Below, one piece after another: positions 50,580-62,936 of a stretch of DNA of 64,000 nucleotides; position 1 is the stretch's first letter; the number at the start of each line of letters is the position of its first letter. The notes beneath the pieces were generated by a model. That model did not search any database and was not told the origin of the DNA. It saw only the letters and a list, made by a program, of their open reading frames with translations. Location: positions 20,749,001-20,813,000 of the forward strand of contig NC_092183.1 of assembly GCF_043641665.1 (NCBI RefSeq), given 5' to 3'. The translations under genes were made by a program, and so were the position numbers. Origin of the DNA: Enoplosus armatus. Lineage: Eukaryota > Chordata > Actinopteri > Centrarchiformes > Enoplosidae.

Positions 50580-51159
50580 GCTTAACCAGCTCCTTCAGCT
50601 GTTTTCTAGTTTCACTCACGCTAAGCCCAATACTACAGTTACACAATAGCATTCACTCATCCACACATATTCATTCTTTTAGTCACTATAACATGTATTG
50701 CTATTTGTTGAGTCATAATGAATTAACATTACTCAGGTTATATAGGCTTTTTAAGTGTCTCATATACTGATAGAATCCAAACGAGGAATATCTTTAACAG
50801 TTTTATTTACAACAACAGTTCAGCAAGCTGACAACTGTCCATAATCTGAAACAAACGCATAGATGACTTGCATGGATGGTCTGCGAACAACACAAAAGTT
50901 TTGCTCATCTTCACAAGCTCTCACTCTCGCCACCCACTCCACTACACCCCCACCCATACAGATCACTGCTCTCTCAAGTCAGGCAATTCAGTGGTTGTAC
51001 TGGATCTGATTTAAAGCTATGATGACCTCTTACCTGTCAGTATGACTGTATTTGTTTAAATCGCTGGAGCCATTTCTGCCTGCCTTCTATGTTACAAGAA
51101 GAATAATGGCTAATTTCAGTGTCACTCTAACTGCCATGATCACAGGGGACAAACCGTAT

Positions 51160-51360
51160 AAATGACTTTTTTCTACAGATCAATGTCATACGTAGTTACA
51201 CTTGGGAGGAGTAAAGATTGCGTATGTGTTCTGGAGAGACAGATGCATTTACACCTTTTCATGCATTTAAGCTAGGCTTTTTTTTGATATCGGATGGCTA
51301 TCCAACCCGGCCAAGGCGCCTGAATTGTCTACGTGTAAATGCCGTAATAACGTCACATTA
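51160..51360 (+). repeat. dispersed repeat, copy B (intron 6), better preserved
   Basis: It is the better-kept partner of 47930-48130. The block cggatggctatccaaccc then ggccaaggcgcctgaattgt is, by memory, frequent in percomorph genomes. It is probably a non-autonomous element; ends are not defined. Confidence 0.6.
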
Positions 51361-53719
51361 AAGCTTAATATTGTATGCCTGTGTGGTGTGTGTATATTTG
51401 ATTACATACATGTACAGTACATCTCTAGCCTCCGCATGCCTTTTTGAGCTAGTGTCACTACGGTGTCATCTGTCCCTTCTGGGCTCAGTGTCACCAGCTT
51501 CCCCAGACAGAATTACAGCTGCATTTCTACCGACAGTCCATTGTCAAAGCCGGGGATAGCTCAAGTCAAGTTCACTCTTCTCATATTTGGGACATGCCGT
51601 CATGGACATGAACACAAGAGAAGGCAGCCCCACTGAGACTGCCTTATCATAATTCTGTTGAGCTATGCTAAATCCTCATGCCTATGCTGTATTAAGATGG
51701 CCCTGTAGCGCTCTCTCTTTTTTTTCCCCGTTTTTCTCTTTCATTTCCTTCACGGAAGGTACGAAGGTTTGTAATGCTGTGACTTTTAGTCGCATAAGCT
51801 CCCACAGTGTTATTTTCAAAGCCATGTCCCGAGTTTTCTCACGTTGAACGTTTTATTTAAGTGAGATGTGATCCGCTGGGGAAAGTGTCTTGTTGACTGC
51901 AGGCAGCATGTGCAACAGTACAGTTACTAAGCTTTACAGCTTGTAAAGCCACTGCCAGAGTAGCAGTCCTGTGTGTTACCACAGGGGGGCATAATTTAAG
52001 TAATGGAGCCAGCCTCTGTGTGTGTGTGTGTGTGTGGTGTAGATGGATCGAGATGGCAGTTACAAGATCAGCAGCTCTCTCTGAGTAATTATCCACACTT
52101 TTAGAGAAAAGGTAATGCTCTTCATAGCTTCCATTGGATCCCATCCACCCACTCCTCCCTCTCTCTTCATTGCTAAATTTGTCATTTCTAGCATTAAATG
52201 TGAAGCCATGTTCCAAGAGCTTTGAGAACAGTATTATGCTCTCTTCATTTCATGCCGTGATTCTTTAAGCAAATTTGAAGGGGAAGAAGAGAAATCCTTG
52301 AGCCGCCGTAGTCCCTGTGGATGAAAGGCTGGTTTTTAATAATTGCTGCTCATTAACTGCCCCTGTAGTGAGCGAGCTCTCTGAGGCAATACTCTGCAGC
52401 CTGTTACACCTACTCACTAGTGAAGAAGCAACAGGAGGAATAACGTGGATCACTTCAAGACAACTGAAGGAAGAATAGTAGCATCATGTTACTGTATTTG
52501 TCTTTGAATGATATGTATAGTATGTGCAAATGTAAATCATCAATGCTTCCTTTTTGCCTTATGTCTTGGAGGAAATGCACAGGGCACTTATAAAAGTGTA
52601 GCCATGTCATTTGGCTTCACTCGCAGGTGACCCAGTTGGAAGCCTGTGTTGAGTCAAGTTAAGCTGTGTGCGTGAGCTCCTCTGGGGTCTTACATCCAAG
52701 TCTGTTAGCGTGAGTGTTGTATAAACTTAGGAGTAGATCCCGAACACCTCCTGTGTTACTTCTACAATGAAGACAGAGTGAAAGGGACAAGGAAGCAGCA
52801 CGACATGGCGGGTGGTGAAGAAATAAAGGTTGATGTGCACATACACACCGGCAGGTTCTGTCTCTGTAATCAGCGTCTCTTCCTCTCCATCCAGCCCTCC
52901 CTCACTGTCCCTCCATCCTGTCTGTGAATGTGTCCGTCCTGCCAGTCTCACTTGCGTGGTCACTGACGGAAATGAAGTGAGATGGAAAGCAACAGAGCAT
53001 GTGGTGTGTCAGCAAGGAGGGTCTGTTTTGATCGATGAAGCGGAGAGGGTGTACAGAGTGGAATGAGGAAAAGAGCGGAGCGAACATTGAGAGGGGTAGT
53101 CTGGGACACTGCTCGCACATTTGTCTGCTGGAGCTAAATATAAATGTATGGAGGAGCAGAGCTGCAGAGAGGTCACCCAGAGACACCGATGGGAGTTTTT
53201 GCTGCCCAGCTTCATGCCCCAACACCTCACCTCTCTTGCTTTATGGTCACTGCCAGGATTTTTTGTTTTAAGGCTGATTGTTGTAGGTAGGAAGCTAGAG
53301 GTGAGATCTTTCTCTGTCTTTCATCAGATGTCTCTGATGAGATAAGCACCAAAGCCCTTTAGCCCCCCCCCCCCCTTCCCTGTTTTTTGCTCTTTCTCTC
53401 CCACTCACTTTCAATTCCACTCCCACTTGCTTTCCTGCCTGCCTGCTCTTTCTCTCTACCTCTCTCTGCTCAGGGGAGGTGAGTAATCTTCTTTTTTTTT
53501 CTGGGAGAGGAGAGAGGGAGCCGAGGCAAGGAGCTGTGGCCCAGCTTGAGTTAAAAGCTCTAATAATAGTCGGTTCATCCATCTCTCCATCCATCCATAC
53601 ATCCAGCCAACAGTGGTGTAGCCGTAGTGATCAAGCGAGCGTGCTCGCTGCGTTGCCGTGGTGATGGCAGAGGTGCAGGCGGCCGGCTAATGAACTACTT
53701 CTGTTTGCTCCCTTACCAG

Positions 53720-53776
53720 AAAAAGGCAGAAGAGGCTCACAGGATACTGGAGGGACTGGGACCCAGGGTAGAACTG
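53720..53776 (+). CDS. ncor2: ncor2 exon 7: residues 233-251
   Basis: 57 bp, phase 0, between cttaccag and gtgagt. It encodes KKAEEAHRILEGLGPRVEL, matching human KKAEAAHRILEGLGPQVEL. It is the shortest exon after exon 8, and both its splice sites are strong. The segment is a predicted amphipathic helix conserved in both SMRT and NCOR1. Confidence 0.96.
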
Positions 53777-54487
53777 GTGAGTGGAGACTTTGATTTTGTG
53801 TCATATTTCTGTTCTTGTATTTTTCTTTTTCCTGCTCTCATGTCTTAGAGGGATACAGGATGTTTGGGAGAGACGAGGAGCAAGTCTGAATCACATGATG
53901 TCCCCAGTTCTTGAGCAGGGGTGTAAAGTAATGAAGTAAAAATATCTGATTACTGTACTCAAAGCAATATTGAACACATTGATGTTGAACATTGAGTAAG
54001 ATGACTCACATCAGCAGGTCGCTTGTACCCAAACCCACTGAGAATAGAAACTCAACCCTGCCGCTCACTTTTTACTTCATTACATTTTCAAAATTTGACT
54101 AATTCCCAGACTACCCTTGTTTGCAATAATACTTTTTCGCTTGTTAGTTTTTGTCATAAATCTGCTCACACACACTACATCTGTCCATCTTACTTGGACA
54201 CACAGTCTCACCCAGTGAATTTGATCACCTGGTTTTGTTGAGTGAATTACCCATTGAGCCCAGACAAGACGCTACACAAAACAGGTTCTCCTCTGTCCTG
54301 GACAGCGTTCATTTATGAGTGAGTTCCTTGGGTTGAATTCGATCTGGTTATTGGGCTTCCGTCAGTCAGACTCTGTAAACATTGAAATCCTACATTTATT
54401 TGGGGCAAGGTGAGAATTATATTGACGGAATGTTGGAGTGAAAATCTGGCTGATTGTTTGATGTGTTTGTTCCTTCTTGTGTTCCAG
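53777..54487 (+). other. ncor2: ncor2 intron 7 (0.7 kb)
   Basis: 53920-54090 (gtaatgaagtaaaaatatct, tactgtactcaaagc, tttacttcattacatttt) resembles a fish repeat built on agta and tactca words. Nothing else was seen. Confidence 0.6.
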
Positions 54488-54540
54488 CCTCTCTACAATC
54501 AGCCTTCTGATACCAAGCAGTACCATGAGAACATCAAAAT
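54488..54540 (+). CDS. ncor2: ncor2 exon 8: residues 252-268 plus two bases of codon 269
   Basis: 53 bp between gttccag and gtgagt. It encodes PLYNQPSDTKQYHENIK and AT of an Ile codon finished by exon 9. Human SMRT reads the same with Arg for Lys in DTRQYHENIK. All residues agree with the strongly conserved block between the coiled coil and the first long helical region. Confidence 0.96.
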
Positions 54541-57500
54541 GTGAGTCTGTCACTACACATGCCTACACACTTCCACATTGATAAATGTTTTAGATTTGGC
54601 CGTTTAAAGTATAAATGACACTCTGCTGCAGAGTTTAACCATCGATACGAGAGCTCATGCAGGATTGGTTGATATGCAAATCGTGTCACCACAGATCTCT
54701 AAGATGGATTTTTGTTTTATTCATTTTAAAGATATTTTGGGGGGGCATTTTTTGCCTTTATTGGATAGTGACAGGAAATGTGGGGGATAGAATGGGGATG
54801 TCTACCAGGGTGCCCCCTTTTATACATTTTAAATTCAAAAATAATTTGTCGTTGAATATATCATCAATTGTAAATAATGCATTTTAAGCAGGCCACATTG
54901 AAAATCAACTAGCAGAGTATGCCAAACTTGAATTGACGTAACAACTTTAATTGCTGGGTTGATGAGAATGTTAGAATCAAAGGGTAACGGGCCAGAAAAG
55001 GAGAAGCTGCTCTGTACTACAGACAGACTTATTATTGACTTGTATTTATGGGATTTGTTTGTGTACACATTTGATAACTCCCACTAGTTCCATCAAATAA
55101 TATAAATGGTGCATACAAAGACAGTTCCTGTTGTATTGTGTTTATGGGACTGGGCAGGTCCTTGTATTTTTTTTTTTTATTTCTCTGTAATCTTAAAACT
55201 ACTACCAGTGGAAATTGAAACTTGGTGACCTTAGCAGCTTTCCCGTAGTGGTAGTATATTGCCTCAGTGAGAGACACTTGCCACCTGTCTCCGCCCCCAC
55301 ACCTCAACTCACCCTTCCCCCTTGGCAGACTGCAAAGAGTGGCATTTCAGAGGAGGATGTGAAATTGTCAGTATGTAAACTTAGTACTGAAACTTACTAG
55401 AATAAGCGTGTGTAACAAGGGCAGCTGCAGAGGGTAAGAAAACAATGCAAATTTCCTTATGGAAAAGGACCTGCACTGTCAGTGGTGATGGTGATGAACT
55501 CAGCTGGTCTATAGGCTAAGAAAATGCAATTATTTTACTTGCAGTCAAGTTCTGACAGTTCTGCTTGAATCCATTCCTACAATTTCTAGTGTTATGTAAG
55601 AGCAGTGTTCATGGTGTGCATTCATGTTTTGAATTTGATATCTGATTAAGTTTTGAGTTTAATACACCTTTCCTCTCCTTTTTAGTTAGGTATAAAAATG
55701 CTTTTGATTGAAACTTCCAAATGGTACGAAGACGAGCCGTTTTTTGTTGTTGTGAGGACCTTCAATATGTGACTTAAGGCTACAGTAACTTTATATCACA
55801 GAGGTTATTTTGTATGCTTCACATTATGACTACCAGCTGCTGTTAGCTTCCACCACTACTGGGCTAACAAGATGGTAGAAAATATACATGTATATTTTAC
55901 AAGGCCACATAAAAAAATAGGATTTAGGTCAAAAATGACCAACCTTTAACTCTAAAGTAGCTATATTTACATAGATGGATACAAAGGAACAGCAAGTCAT
56001 ATTTGAATTCTAGTTATGTCTTTTTGCTGCAAACTAAAGCTGCATTAGTCAAAAAAAACAGAACAAACAACCAAGAAAAAACATAGCTATTGCCTCTGAA
56101 AATGGACTAAAATTACTTTTGATATAATTTTTTGACCCTGATATTATGACATGAATTATTAACGGCAGGATGCTTTTCTCAGCATCCAAGGTTGCGTTAA
56201 GGTGAACGACTAATAAATCACGTCAATTTCATGTTAGTATATATCTGCAGTAAGGGGAGCAGAGAGTACACTACTTTCACGTGGCCCTGCCATGTCTATC
56301 AATGAGGCTTATGTGCATCTGTAATCTTTTAAGGACCATAATTCATTGAGGCACATCAAAGGGCTGTCGGAGGGTTATAATAGCTTGTCTCCACCATTGG
56401 CACTGTGGTTTGGGCGCAGTGGCATACCACAAGATGTGTCTGACCCCTTAGCCACACACGGCTCTGTCTTCGCTCCTTTTGATCCCTGCACCGTTTGATC
56501 AGTATTATTGCCTCAAAGGAATTAACTGAAAACTCTCCTCTCTCCCTCCGTGTGTGTGTTATTAAATACCACTGTATTGCTTTGAGCCAGCACAATTGAC
56601 TCCTTTGTTTTGCTAACCGGTTTGATAACCTTGGCACTCATCCCTGCTGGGATAGATGAGCACCAATATCTCTGTGGAGCTCTCAGCATCAGAGTCCCCA
56701 TCCCAGTTCATCTCCTGCACACACAGCGCCTCTACCACTCAGCTGATGATACATTTGCCAATACCCGTTGCATATGCAGACTTCAATGAAAACAAAATCT
56801 CTTTGAACTGTGAAGTCTGAAATGCAGTGTGCTTGTACCGCTGGAGAACATCTCTGTCACAACTGTGCATATAATGAATCTTTCAGCCATCATGTTTTGG
56901 AGGTATTATGCTAAATTACAGTGTTCTCCGATATCTCAGAAATGGCACAGGCTTAGAGCGGGACAAAGGAAACCTTTCGCAGGGGTTCAGGGCTACTAAT
57001 CTTTCCCTTTGCCATCTGGTGTCCAGAGGACAATGCCATCTCTGTCTTTAAAGGGCTTAATCTATCAGTCCTGTTTTTGCCATACCAAGTTAGTTCCCAC
57101 CCAATATTTGCCACGATAAGTGTGGATATTGACTGTATCTTGCTGGATTTGGCAGTATTTATCTTCTCTGTTGCAATGGCTTGGCTCAGTATGTGTCTGT
57201 TTGTATGTGTGGGTGAGTGTTTATGTAGGTTGGGGGTTAAGGCTGTTTAGATTAAACTAAGGTTTGTTATTGCAGATAACATGTTGGGGAAATGGAGAGT
57301 AGGTCATCCTGTGTGTTTATCCTTGTAGACCCTAAATGTTATCATGCTATCTTCCAATTTTCAGAAAAACTCATATGCCACCAGTAGCCCACTTCCTCGT
57401 CTTCTGTCCTTGCCTGTGACCAGAAGGACCCTGCGGCTCAGCTGAAGTGACTAATGTAGAATAAGATTACATTAATCAGTGGGGAACGTGACCTTACAAC

Positions 57501-57991
57501 TGACAGATTAAGTGTCAGGAATAAAATTCTGTCTTGCAGCAAAGAAAGAGACCAACTGAGTGGCTGCCTAAGGAGATTACTGGCCCTGACCTTTATTTGA
57601 AGCGCAGTGGCTGGCTGTTCCCAGCCCAGACAAGTTTTATAAGTTTGGCTCACCTCGCTGTCCTTTCCACCCAGAAGCAAGTTTGAGTTTATCAAGCGGT
57701 GGCATACAAGGACAGGCATTGTTTGTGTTTGTGCGAGTGAGTGAGTGAGTGAGTGAGTGAGTGTGGTTTTTGTTTGTTTATTGGGTGAAAAAGTGAGGCA
57801 GAGAAAGTGCAGAGGGTACACAATGTGTACCCGAGGATCTGGAGAACATCATATACTTAGATTTATTATGTGACAGATGTGATGAAGGCAATGCTCACTG
57901 TCTGAATGGAGTGTTTTCCTAAATGTCCTTTTTGTTTCTTTCCCTCTGCCCCTCTGTCTTCTCCATGCCTCTCTTTCTTCATCCCTCTTAG
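54541..57991 (+). other. ncor2: ncor2 intron 8 (3.5 kb)
   Basis: 54715-54805 (taaagatattttggggg, gcctttattggatagtgac, aggaaatgtgggggatag) matches, by memory, a common percomorph repeat tail. The GAGT repeat is at 57735-57762. No exon was seen in the rest. Confidence 0.65.
57735..57762. repeat. (GAGT)n short tandem repeat
   Basis: About seven units of gagt in intron 8. Confidence 0.9.
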
Positions 57992-58058
57992 AAACCAGGC
58001 GATGAGGAAGAAGCTCATCTTATACTTCAAGAGGAGAAATCATGCTCGTAAGCAGTGG
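57992..58058 (+). CDS. ncor2: ncor2 exon 9: residues 269-291
   Basis: 67 bp between ccctcttag and gtaagt. With the split Ile codon it encodes INQAMRKKLILYFKRRNHAR then KQW, identical to human SMRT in this segment. KQW (rather than KQR) is one of the markers separating SMRT from NCOR1. It is a basic, presumably helical region. Confidence 0.96.
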
Positions 58059-59857
58059 GTAAGTAGAGAACTCAACAGTTTTTGACTCTCTGCTGGGACT
58101 CAGCCCATGACGGATGACTAGTGTGAAACTGGGCCAGCTGCTCCTTGAAGTGAGTGGCCATTTTAGGCCAAAGAGGAATAAAGCCCTGTGCACGATCTGT
58201 TGTCAGTATTCTTACTGTGCCTTGGGGAAGCGATTTCTTTTGGAAAAACAAAAAGATCCTCTCATACTGTCATCTGAAAGAAAAACCTCGATTTTTTTTT
58301 GTTTTAATACTTGGCTGAATTCACTGTCAGCCAAGCACTTATAATGAGCATTGTACAGGGTTAGTCTGCGCTCTTGTCTGCCAGTGATTGAGCGAGACTG
58401 AGCCAAAGAGCATGACTATAAATAAAGCAGGGATCAATGGGGTGAGCTCTGATGCTACAGCCAGGCGGACATCTTAAAATCTGGCTTGACAGAAAATCTT
58501 TATTGCAAATCTGTCCACAAGTAGGAAATATGGCGGGAAAATAGCTTTGTTTTTTTTGTTTTTTAAAACTGCTTCCAACCTTGGAGATAGTGCCAGCAAT
58601 AACTGTCCCACAGCTCTGCATATTATCATTGCAAGTTCATGTGAGGCCAGAAACAACAGTTCAAATGCAGCACCTGTGTCCACGGTGGCCGGGGGACCTT
58701 AAATTGTCTGAAATTGACATTTACTAATAAAAGGCCTTAAAAAGTATCAAATAGTCTTAAATTCTGGTTGGGAAGGTCTGAAATATTTCTGTTTTTGAAT
58801 GCTGTAGGCATGATCTAAGATTCACTCCAAGCGCAAAATGCTTTAGTGAAATCAAGGAGAGTTGAATTAGATGCCTCTATTATCCTGTTACAGTATTTTA
58901 GGTTTTTGCTATTTGTGTTCGCAAACTTTGTCCCCTGGTGACCACCGTAGCGCCTGTCTGGGTGTCATGGAGGAGCTAGCTAGTTAGCTAACTTGCAAAC
59001 ACTCCAGTTTCTGTGGCTTTGCGTTCTACCTAATTTTAAACCTTTCTTCAGTGCCTCTGTTTAGCCATTAACCCCCAGTGTTTCAGAGCAACTCTCATTG
59101 CACCTGTCAACTTGAACTGGTGCTTCACATCGCACATTCCCTATTCAGAGTATAAATACAAGGCACAATATTGGCCAAATAATGTGTAGTACACATTGCT
59201 GGGAAAATAATTGTCTAACAATCATCAGTCCAATCTACACGAGGAGGTTGACTAAGTTAGATTCATAGTGACGACAGACTGTCTGTAGACGCCCTGTGTA
59301 TCAAAGCCTGCAAGTTGTGGGCGAATGTCCAGTCTTCTTTTGTGTTGTGTCTAAGTGGGGGAGGTAGCTCTCGTGGGCAGAGTGTGGGGAGACATCACCT
59401 TGTGGTTTATGAGCCTACAGAGGGTTGTGTCTCCACCAGGTTTAATGGTGTGCTTTACAGCCTGCCTGTGAGGAAGCTGGGAAAACAGTGGGCTGTCGTC
59501 TGCCAGAGGGTAGGCTCAATGCCAGACTCCCCATAGAATACCTACATATCAGTTTGCCCCCTCTGAACATCTGCAGGTACATGGTAGGACACAACAGAAA
59601 GACAGAGAGCTAAGGGACTGAGCATAGTTATTGAAAATCAATCTTTCAATGTTACGACAGCCTAAAATATCACTCTGCCCTTTGGGGGATGTCTTGTTTC
59701 AGCAGTAACTGTTAAATGTTTGTACTTGTGCTTCCTCAGACTTAATGGTCCATTCGTTTTTGTGTCCTGAGATCAAAGGGAAGACAGAAACGGATAGTGT
59801 TGATATTGAAGTGGATCTGCAGTGGACTGAGATCTTTGTCTTTCTGTGGTGCTGCAG
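58059..59857 (+). other. ncor2: ncor2 intron 9 (1.8 kb)
   Basis: About 58700-58800 (aaaggccttaaaaagtatca, tagtcttaaattctgg) looks like a dispersed repeat. 58970-59000 has GCTAGCTAGTTAGCTAAC, the same word family as the start of intron 1. No exon seen. Confidence 0.6.
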
Positions 59858-60030
59858 GAACAGAAATTTTGCCAGCGCTATGACCAGCTGATGGAAGCCT
59901 GGGAGAAGAAGGTGGAGCGCATCGAAAACAACCCGCGGCGCAGAGCCAAGGAGAGCAAGGTGCGGGAGTACTACGAGAAACAGTTCCCAGAGATCCGCAA
60001 GCAAAGAGAGCTGCAGGAGCGCATGCAGAG
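59858..60030 (+). CDS. ncor2: ncor2 exon 10: residues 292-348 plus two bases of codon 349
   Basis: 173 bp between ggtgctgcag and gtgaga. It encodes EQKFCQRYDQLMEAWEKKVE, RIENNPRRRAKESKVREYYE and KQFPEIRKQRELQERMQ, which as far as I can recall equals human SMRT at every residue. Such identity across fish and mammals over 57 charged residues points to strong structural constraint on this long helix. It is conserved in NCOR1 too, but with KICQRY and VDRIENNPRRKAK, so the paralogue call is clear here. Confidence 0.97.
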
Positions 60031-60246
60031 GTGAGATCACAAGACCTTTTCTGCATTTGGCAACAGAGTAAAAGAGACTCTGTTAATTTCTGAAACTGAC
60101 TAATTGCCTTGATTTGTTGCCTAGTTACTGCTGTTAAGGTAAAAAATGACTGTGGAATTGTTTCATTGTGCGGTGTCGGTAGCTCATTTACAGTAACATG
60201 TGGGTAGTTTTGATTGACAGGTCTTATTGTCTTTTTCCTTTTCTAG

Positions 60247-60340
60247 CCGTGTTGGGCAGCGAGGAGGTGGGCTGGCCTCGTCTGCAGCTCGCAGTGAACA
60301 TGAGGTCTCCGAGATCATTGATGGAATATCGGAGCATGAG
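60247..60340 (+). CDS. ncor2: ncor2 exon 11: residues 349-380
   Basis: 94 bp after ccttttctag and before gtaagc; intron 10 is only 216 bp. It encodes SRVGQRGGGLASSAARSEHE then VSEIIDGISEHE (human SRVGQRGSGLSMSAARSEHEVSEIIDGLSEQE). The Gly/Ser/Ala linker varies while ARSEHEVSEIIDG is fixed. This piece leads into the deacetylase activation domain. Confidence 0.96.
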
Positions 60341-61821
60341 GTAAGCTGTTCTGTTAAAGATGGTTTGCCCCTCTACTTGTTCCACTGCAACACTTGTGTT
60401 CACACTATCACACTCTTGAAGTTCAAATTGCTGTGGTGGCCAGACATCTGGATGTCTGATTGTGTTCAGTGGCACACACGCCAAGGCTGGCACTGCTACC
60501 AGGAATGAAACCGTGAGTCTAAGAGGTGCTGGATGAGAACTTGACATAAAAAAAGCCAGGTCTATTTTTGGCTTCCTCATACAAAAACATATATACATAT
60601 ATAGTATAATAATATTTCATATTATTTGATTTCACATGCAGTACATTGTAATAAAGATGTAAAGATAATGGGGACAATATCATAAAAAATAGCCTGCAGG
60701 AATGTGTCTCAAGCCTTCTTCAGTTTCAGTTTCAGAAGCATATTCCACCCAATATTGGAATATAATACAGCTGTTATACAGATGATATGGTATGCCACTG
60801 GAATATTTGTGGTAGCAAAGTTAGCAGGGCTAGCCAAAGCTAAATACTAGCCCTTTAAGGCCACCACAGCGTAGCGAAAAGCACAGCAGCACAGCTGCTT
60901 TCAATTGAAATTCTCCCAAAACTCAAAATGTTGAGTTTCTGGCAGATTTTACTGCCTGTCTCTCTCTTTACAGTCTTCCCTCCTTTCTCTTTCCTCCATT
61001 TATAACATGCGCAGTCTACACATAGCGCCAGCAACAGTAATTATTGTCTGTGCACTCGTTCACTGTATAATAGTTCTATGGTGAATCTAAACTTTTAGGC
61101 AGAGAATGGTAAATGTCGTGGGTTACTAAACACAACCATGTAATAGCCTGCAGATTTAGCTGCTTTTGGAAAAGTTTCAGTATCAAAACTGTCAGTCTTG
61201 TCTAAGAAAACATTTTTAGCAATTGTTCAAGCCCTCGGAGGTAAATTATGTGAATACGTACCAGCCAAATTCATGCTATTTGGGCTGACATGGTTGCTGT
61301 AGTTACACTTCACAGTTTAAACTGACTCAGGTGTGGTGGTAAGTGGTGGAGGACCATGCTCCGAGTAGCTGTGATGTCCACTAGTCACACATTAGACCTG
61401 TTCCTCTCGCGTCAGCCAGGTCCCATTAAGCTGAGCAGTGTGGCACCACTGGGTTGTCTTGTCAAATCTCAAGAAATGCCTTCTACCTTCCAGTCTCTTC
61501 AAGATAGCACAGTGCCTTTGCTTTACTCCCCTCTTCTCTCCTAACCTCAGACATTATGTCATTTCTAAGACTTTTTCTTTGTTTAAATTGAAGAGTGACA
61601 GGAAAGATGTAACATGGAACATGCCTTAGCCTGCTGAGCCAACGAGACACCCTAAACTTCCTCTCCTGTCTTGAACTCTTCCACACTTAAAAGCAGAATG
61701 TATTTCCATTAGGTTTCATATATTGCAGCATATAAGCACCATGTTGTCAGATAGTTTCCCTCTCGAGACCAACCCACTCACTCCAGGATGTTGGTTTCTT
61801 TGTGTGTCTTGTGGGTGCCAG
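60341..61821 (+). other. ncor2: ncor2 intron 11 (1.5 kb)
   Basis: No exon or recognisable mobile element. The only notable composition is the A/T-rich stretch 60585-60640. Confidence 0.7.
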
Positions 61822-62000
61822 AACACAGAGAAGCAAATGCGACAACTGGCGGTCATCCCTCCTATGCTGTTTGACGCTGAGCAGCAGCGCATCAAGTTCA
61901 TCAACATGAATGGATTGATGGATGACCCCATGAAGGTGTACAAGGACCGTCAGGTTATGAACATGTGGAGCGAACAGGAGAAGGACACTTTCAGAGAGAA
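61822..62000 (+). CDS. ncor2: ncor2 exon 12: residues 381-439 plus two bases of codon 440; start of the deacetylase activation domain
   Basis: 179 bp between gggtgccag and gtaagc. It encodes NTEKQMRQLAVIPPMLFDAE, QQRIKFINMNGLMDDPMKVY and KDRQVMNMWSEQEKDTFRE. This begins the DAD, the module that wraps HDAC3 and turns on its catalysis. FINMNGL with the following DPMKVYKDRQ is the DAD-specific N-terminal extension, and MWSEQEKDTF (from residue 428) is helix 1 of SANT1. Differences from human (NTEK for NLEK, LFDAE for LYDAD, MDD for MAD, KD for KE) are mild. Confidence 0.97.
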
Positions 62001-62794
62001 GTAAGCTGAACACTTGAGAAAAGTCATAATAGCAGACACCATTTCTTCTACTTTGAATAGAAAAATATCTCCTTTTATCCTCATTTCCTAGCAGCTGGAT
62101 TGGGTTTAGTAAAAAGATACCTAATATGGCTTTTGACAGCAACATTTTGGCATTTGGCTTTGGCATTTTGCACCCAGAATACACATTTTATGAACAAACT
62201 TCTTTTCCCAGGCTTTTCACATTCAACTCTGTCATTTCAAATTTTTTATCAAATCCCATATTAGTTTCCAGCTCTGTTCTCATTTTGTAGACAAAGTGCC
62301 TCTTTTTAAGCAACAAAAATGAAGTATGGCTTTTACTTCCTGTGAGATATGGGTGACCAATAAAGGGTCCATAAGTTGTTGATGAGGAAGTGAGTCTTCC
62401 CCTTTCGTGAGAAACGACAGGAGGCGTTTCAAGCCGCCAGATCCAATCAAACCCACACAAAATCAGTGACTTTAAAGTCTACCCACATGCAAACAGAAGA
62501 GCTTCAGTTTCTTCTAATAACTTTGATCCAAAACATACAGTAAGACACTTGATCACTAGTGACTGTGGTGTAATTTTTGATTTAGTGAGGTTTGAGGGTT
62601 TTTTATTTTTTTGGAGTAAGCTAAATCTTGTTTTGAATTTTCTTTTTCTGTGTCAGCACTGACGTGACCTCCTCAGTCAAGTGTGTGTTATTCTGTGATC
62701 TATTTTTTTTTTTTTTTTTTTTTTGTCCTTCAGCAAACGCCAAGGATTTCTAATCATTCCAGGTTGCAATAGTTTCTTTGTTCTGCTCCCACAG

Positions 62795-62849
62795 GTTCAT
62801 CCAGCACCCCAAAAACTTTGGTCTGATTGCGTCTTTTCTGGAGAGAAAG
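62795..62849 (+). CDS. ncor2: ncor2 exon 13: residues 440-458, middle of SANT1
   Basis: 55 bp between tcccacag and gtatcg. With the split Lys codon it encodes KFIQHPKNFGLIASFLERK; human has KFMQHPKNFGLIASFLERK. HPKNFGLIASFLE is the SANT1 helix 2 signature. Intron 13 behind it is only 87 bp, the shortest in the window. A run of 22 T lies about 70 bp upstream of the exon. Confidence 0.97.
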
Positions 62850-62936
62850 GTATCGATTCATTTCCGTTTTACTTTATGTTTTTTCGTCTCAGGAAATGAT
62901 TGTTAAAAAAAACCTGACATTTCTTTCATGTTTCAG

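Larger units (their letters stand above)
48930..53719 (+). other. ncor2: ncor2 intron 6 (4.8 kb)
   Basis: It begins gtcagtagagc and enters a CA repeat at once. Further CA or CA/CT tracts lie at 49651-49676 and 50531-50579, TG at 52017-52036, and a C run at 53363-53375. Repeat copy B is at 51160-51360. 52850-53270 is GC-richer with overlapping open frames on both strands, but none has splice sites and homology that I can support. Confidence 0.75.

Noticed and set aside
53009..53600. Several overlapping open frames on both strands in intron 6
   Set aside because: Purine/pyrimidine asymmetry explains the lack of stops. None joins exon 6 or exon 7, which already connect in frame with each other.
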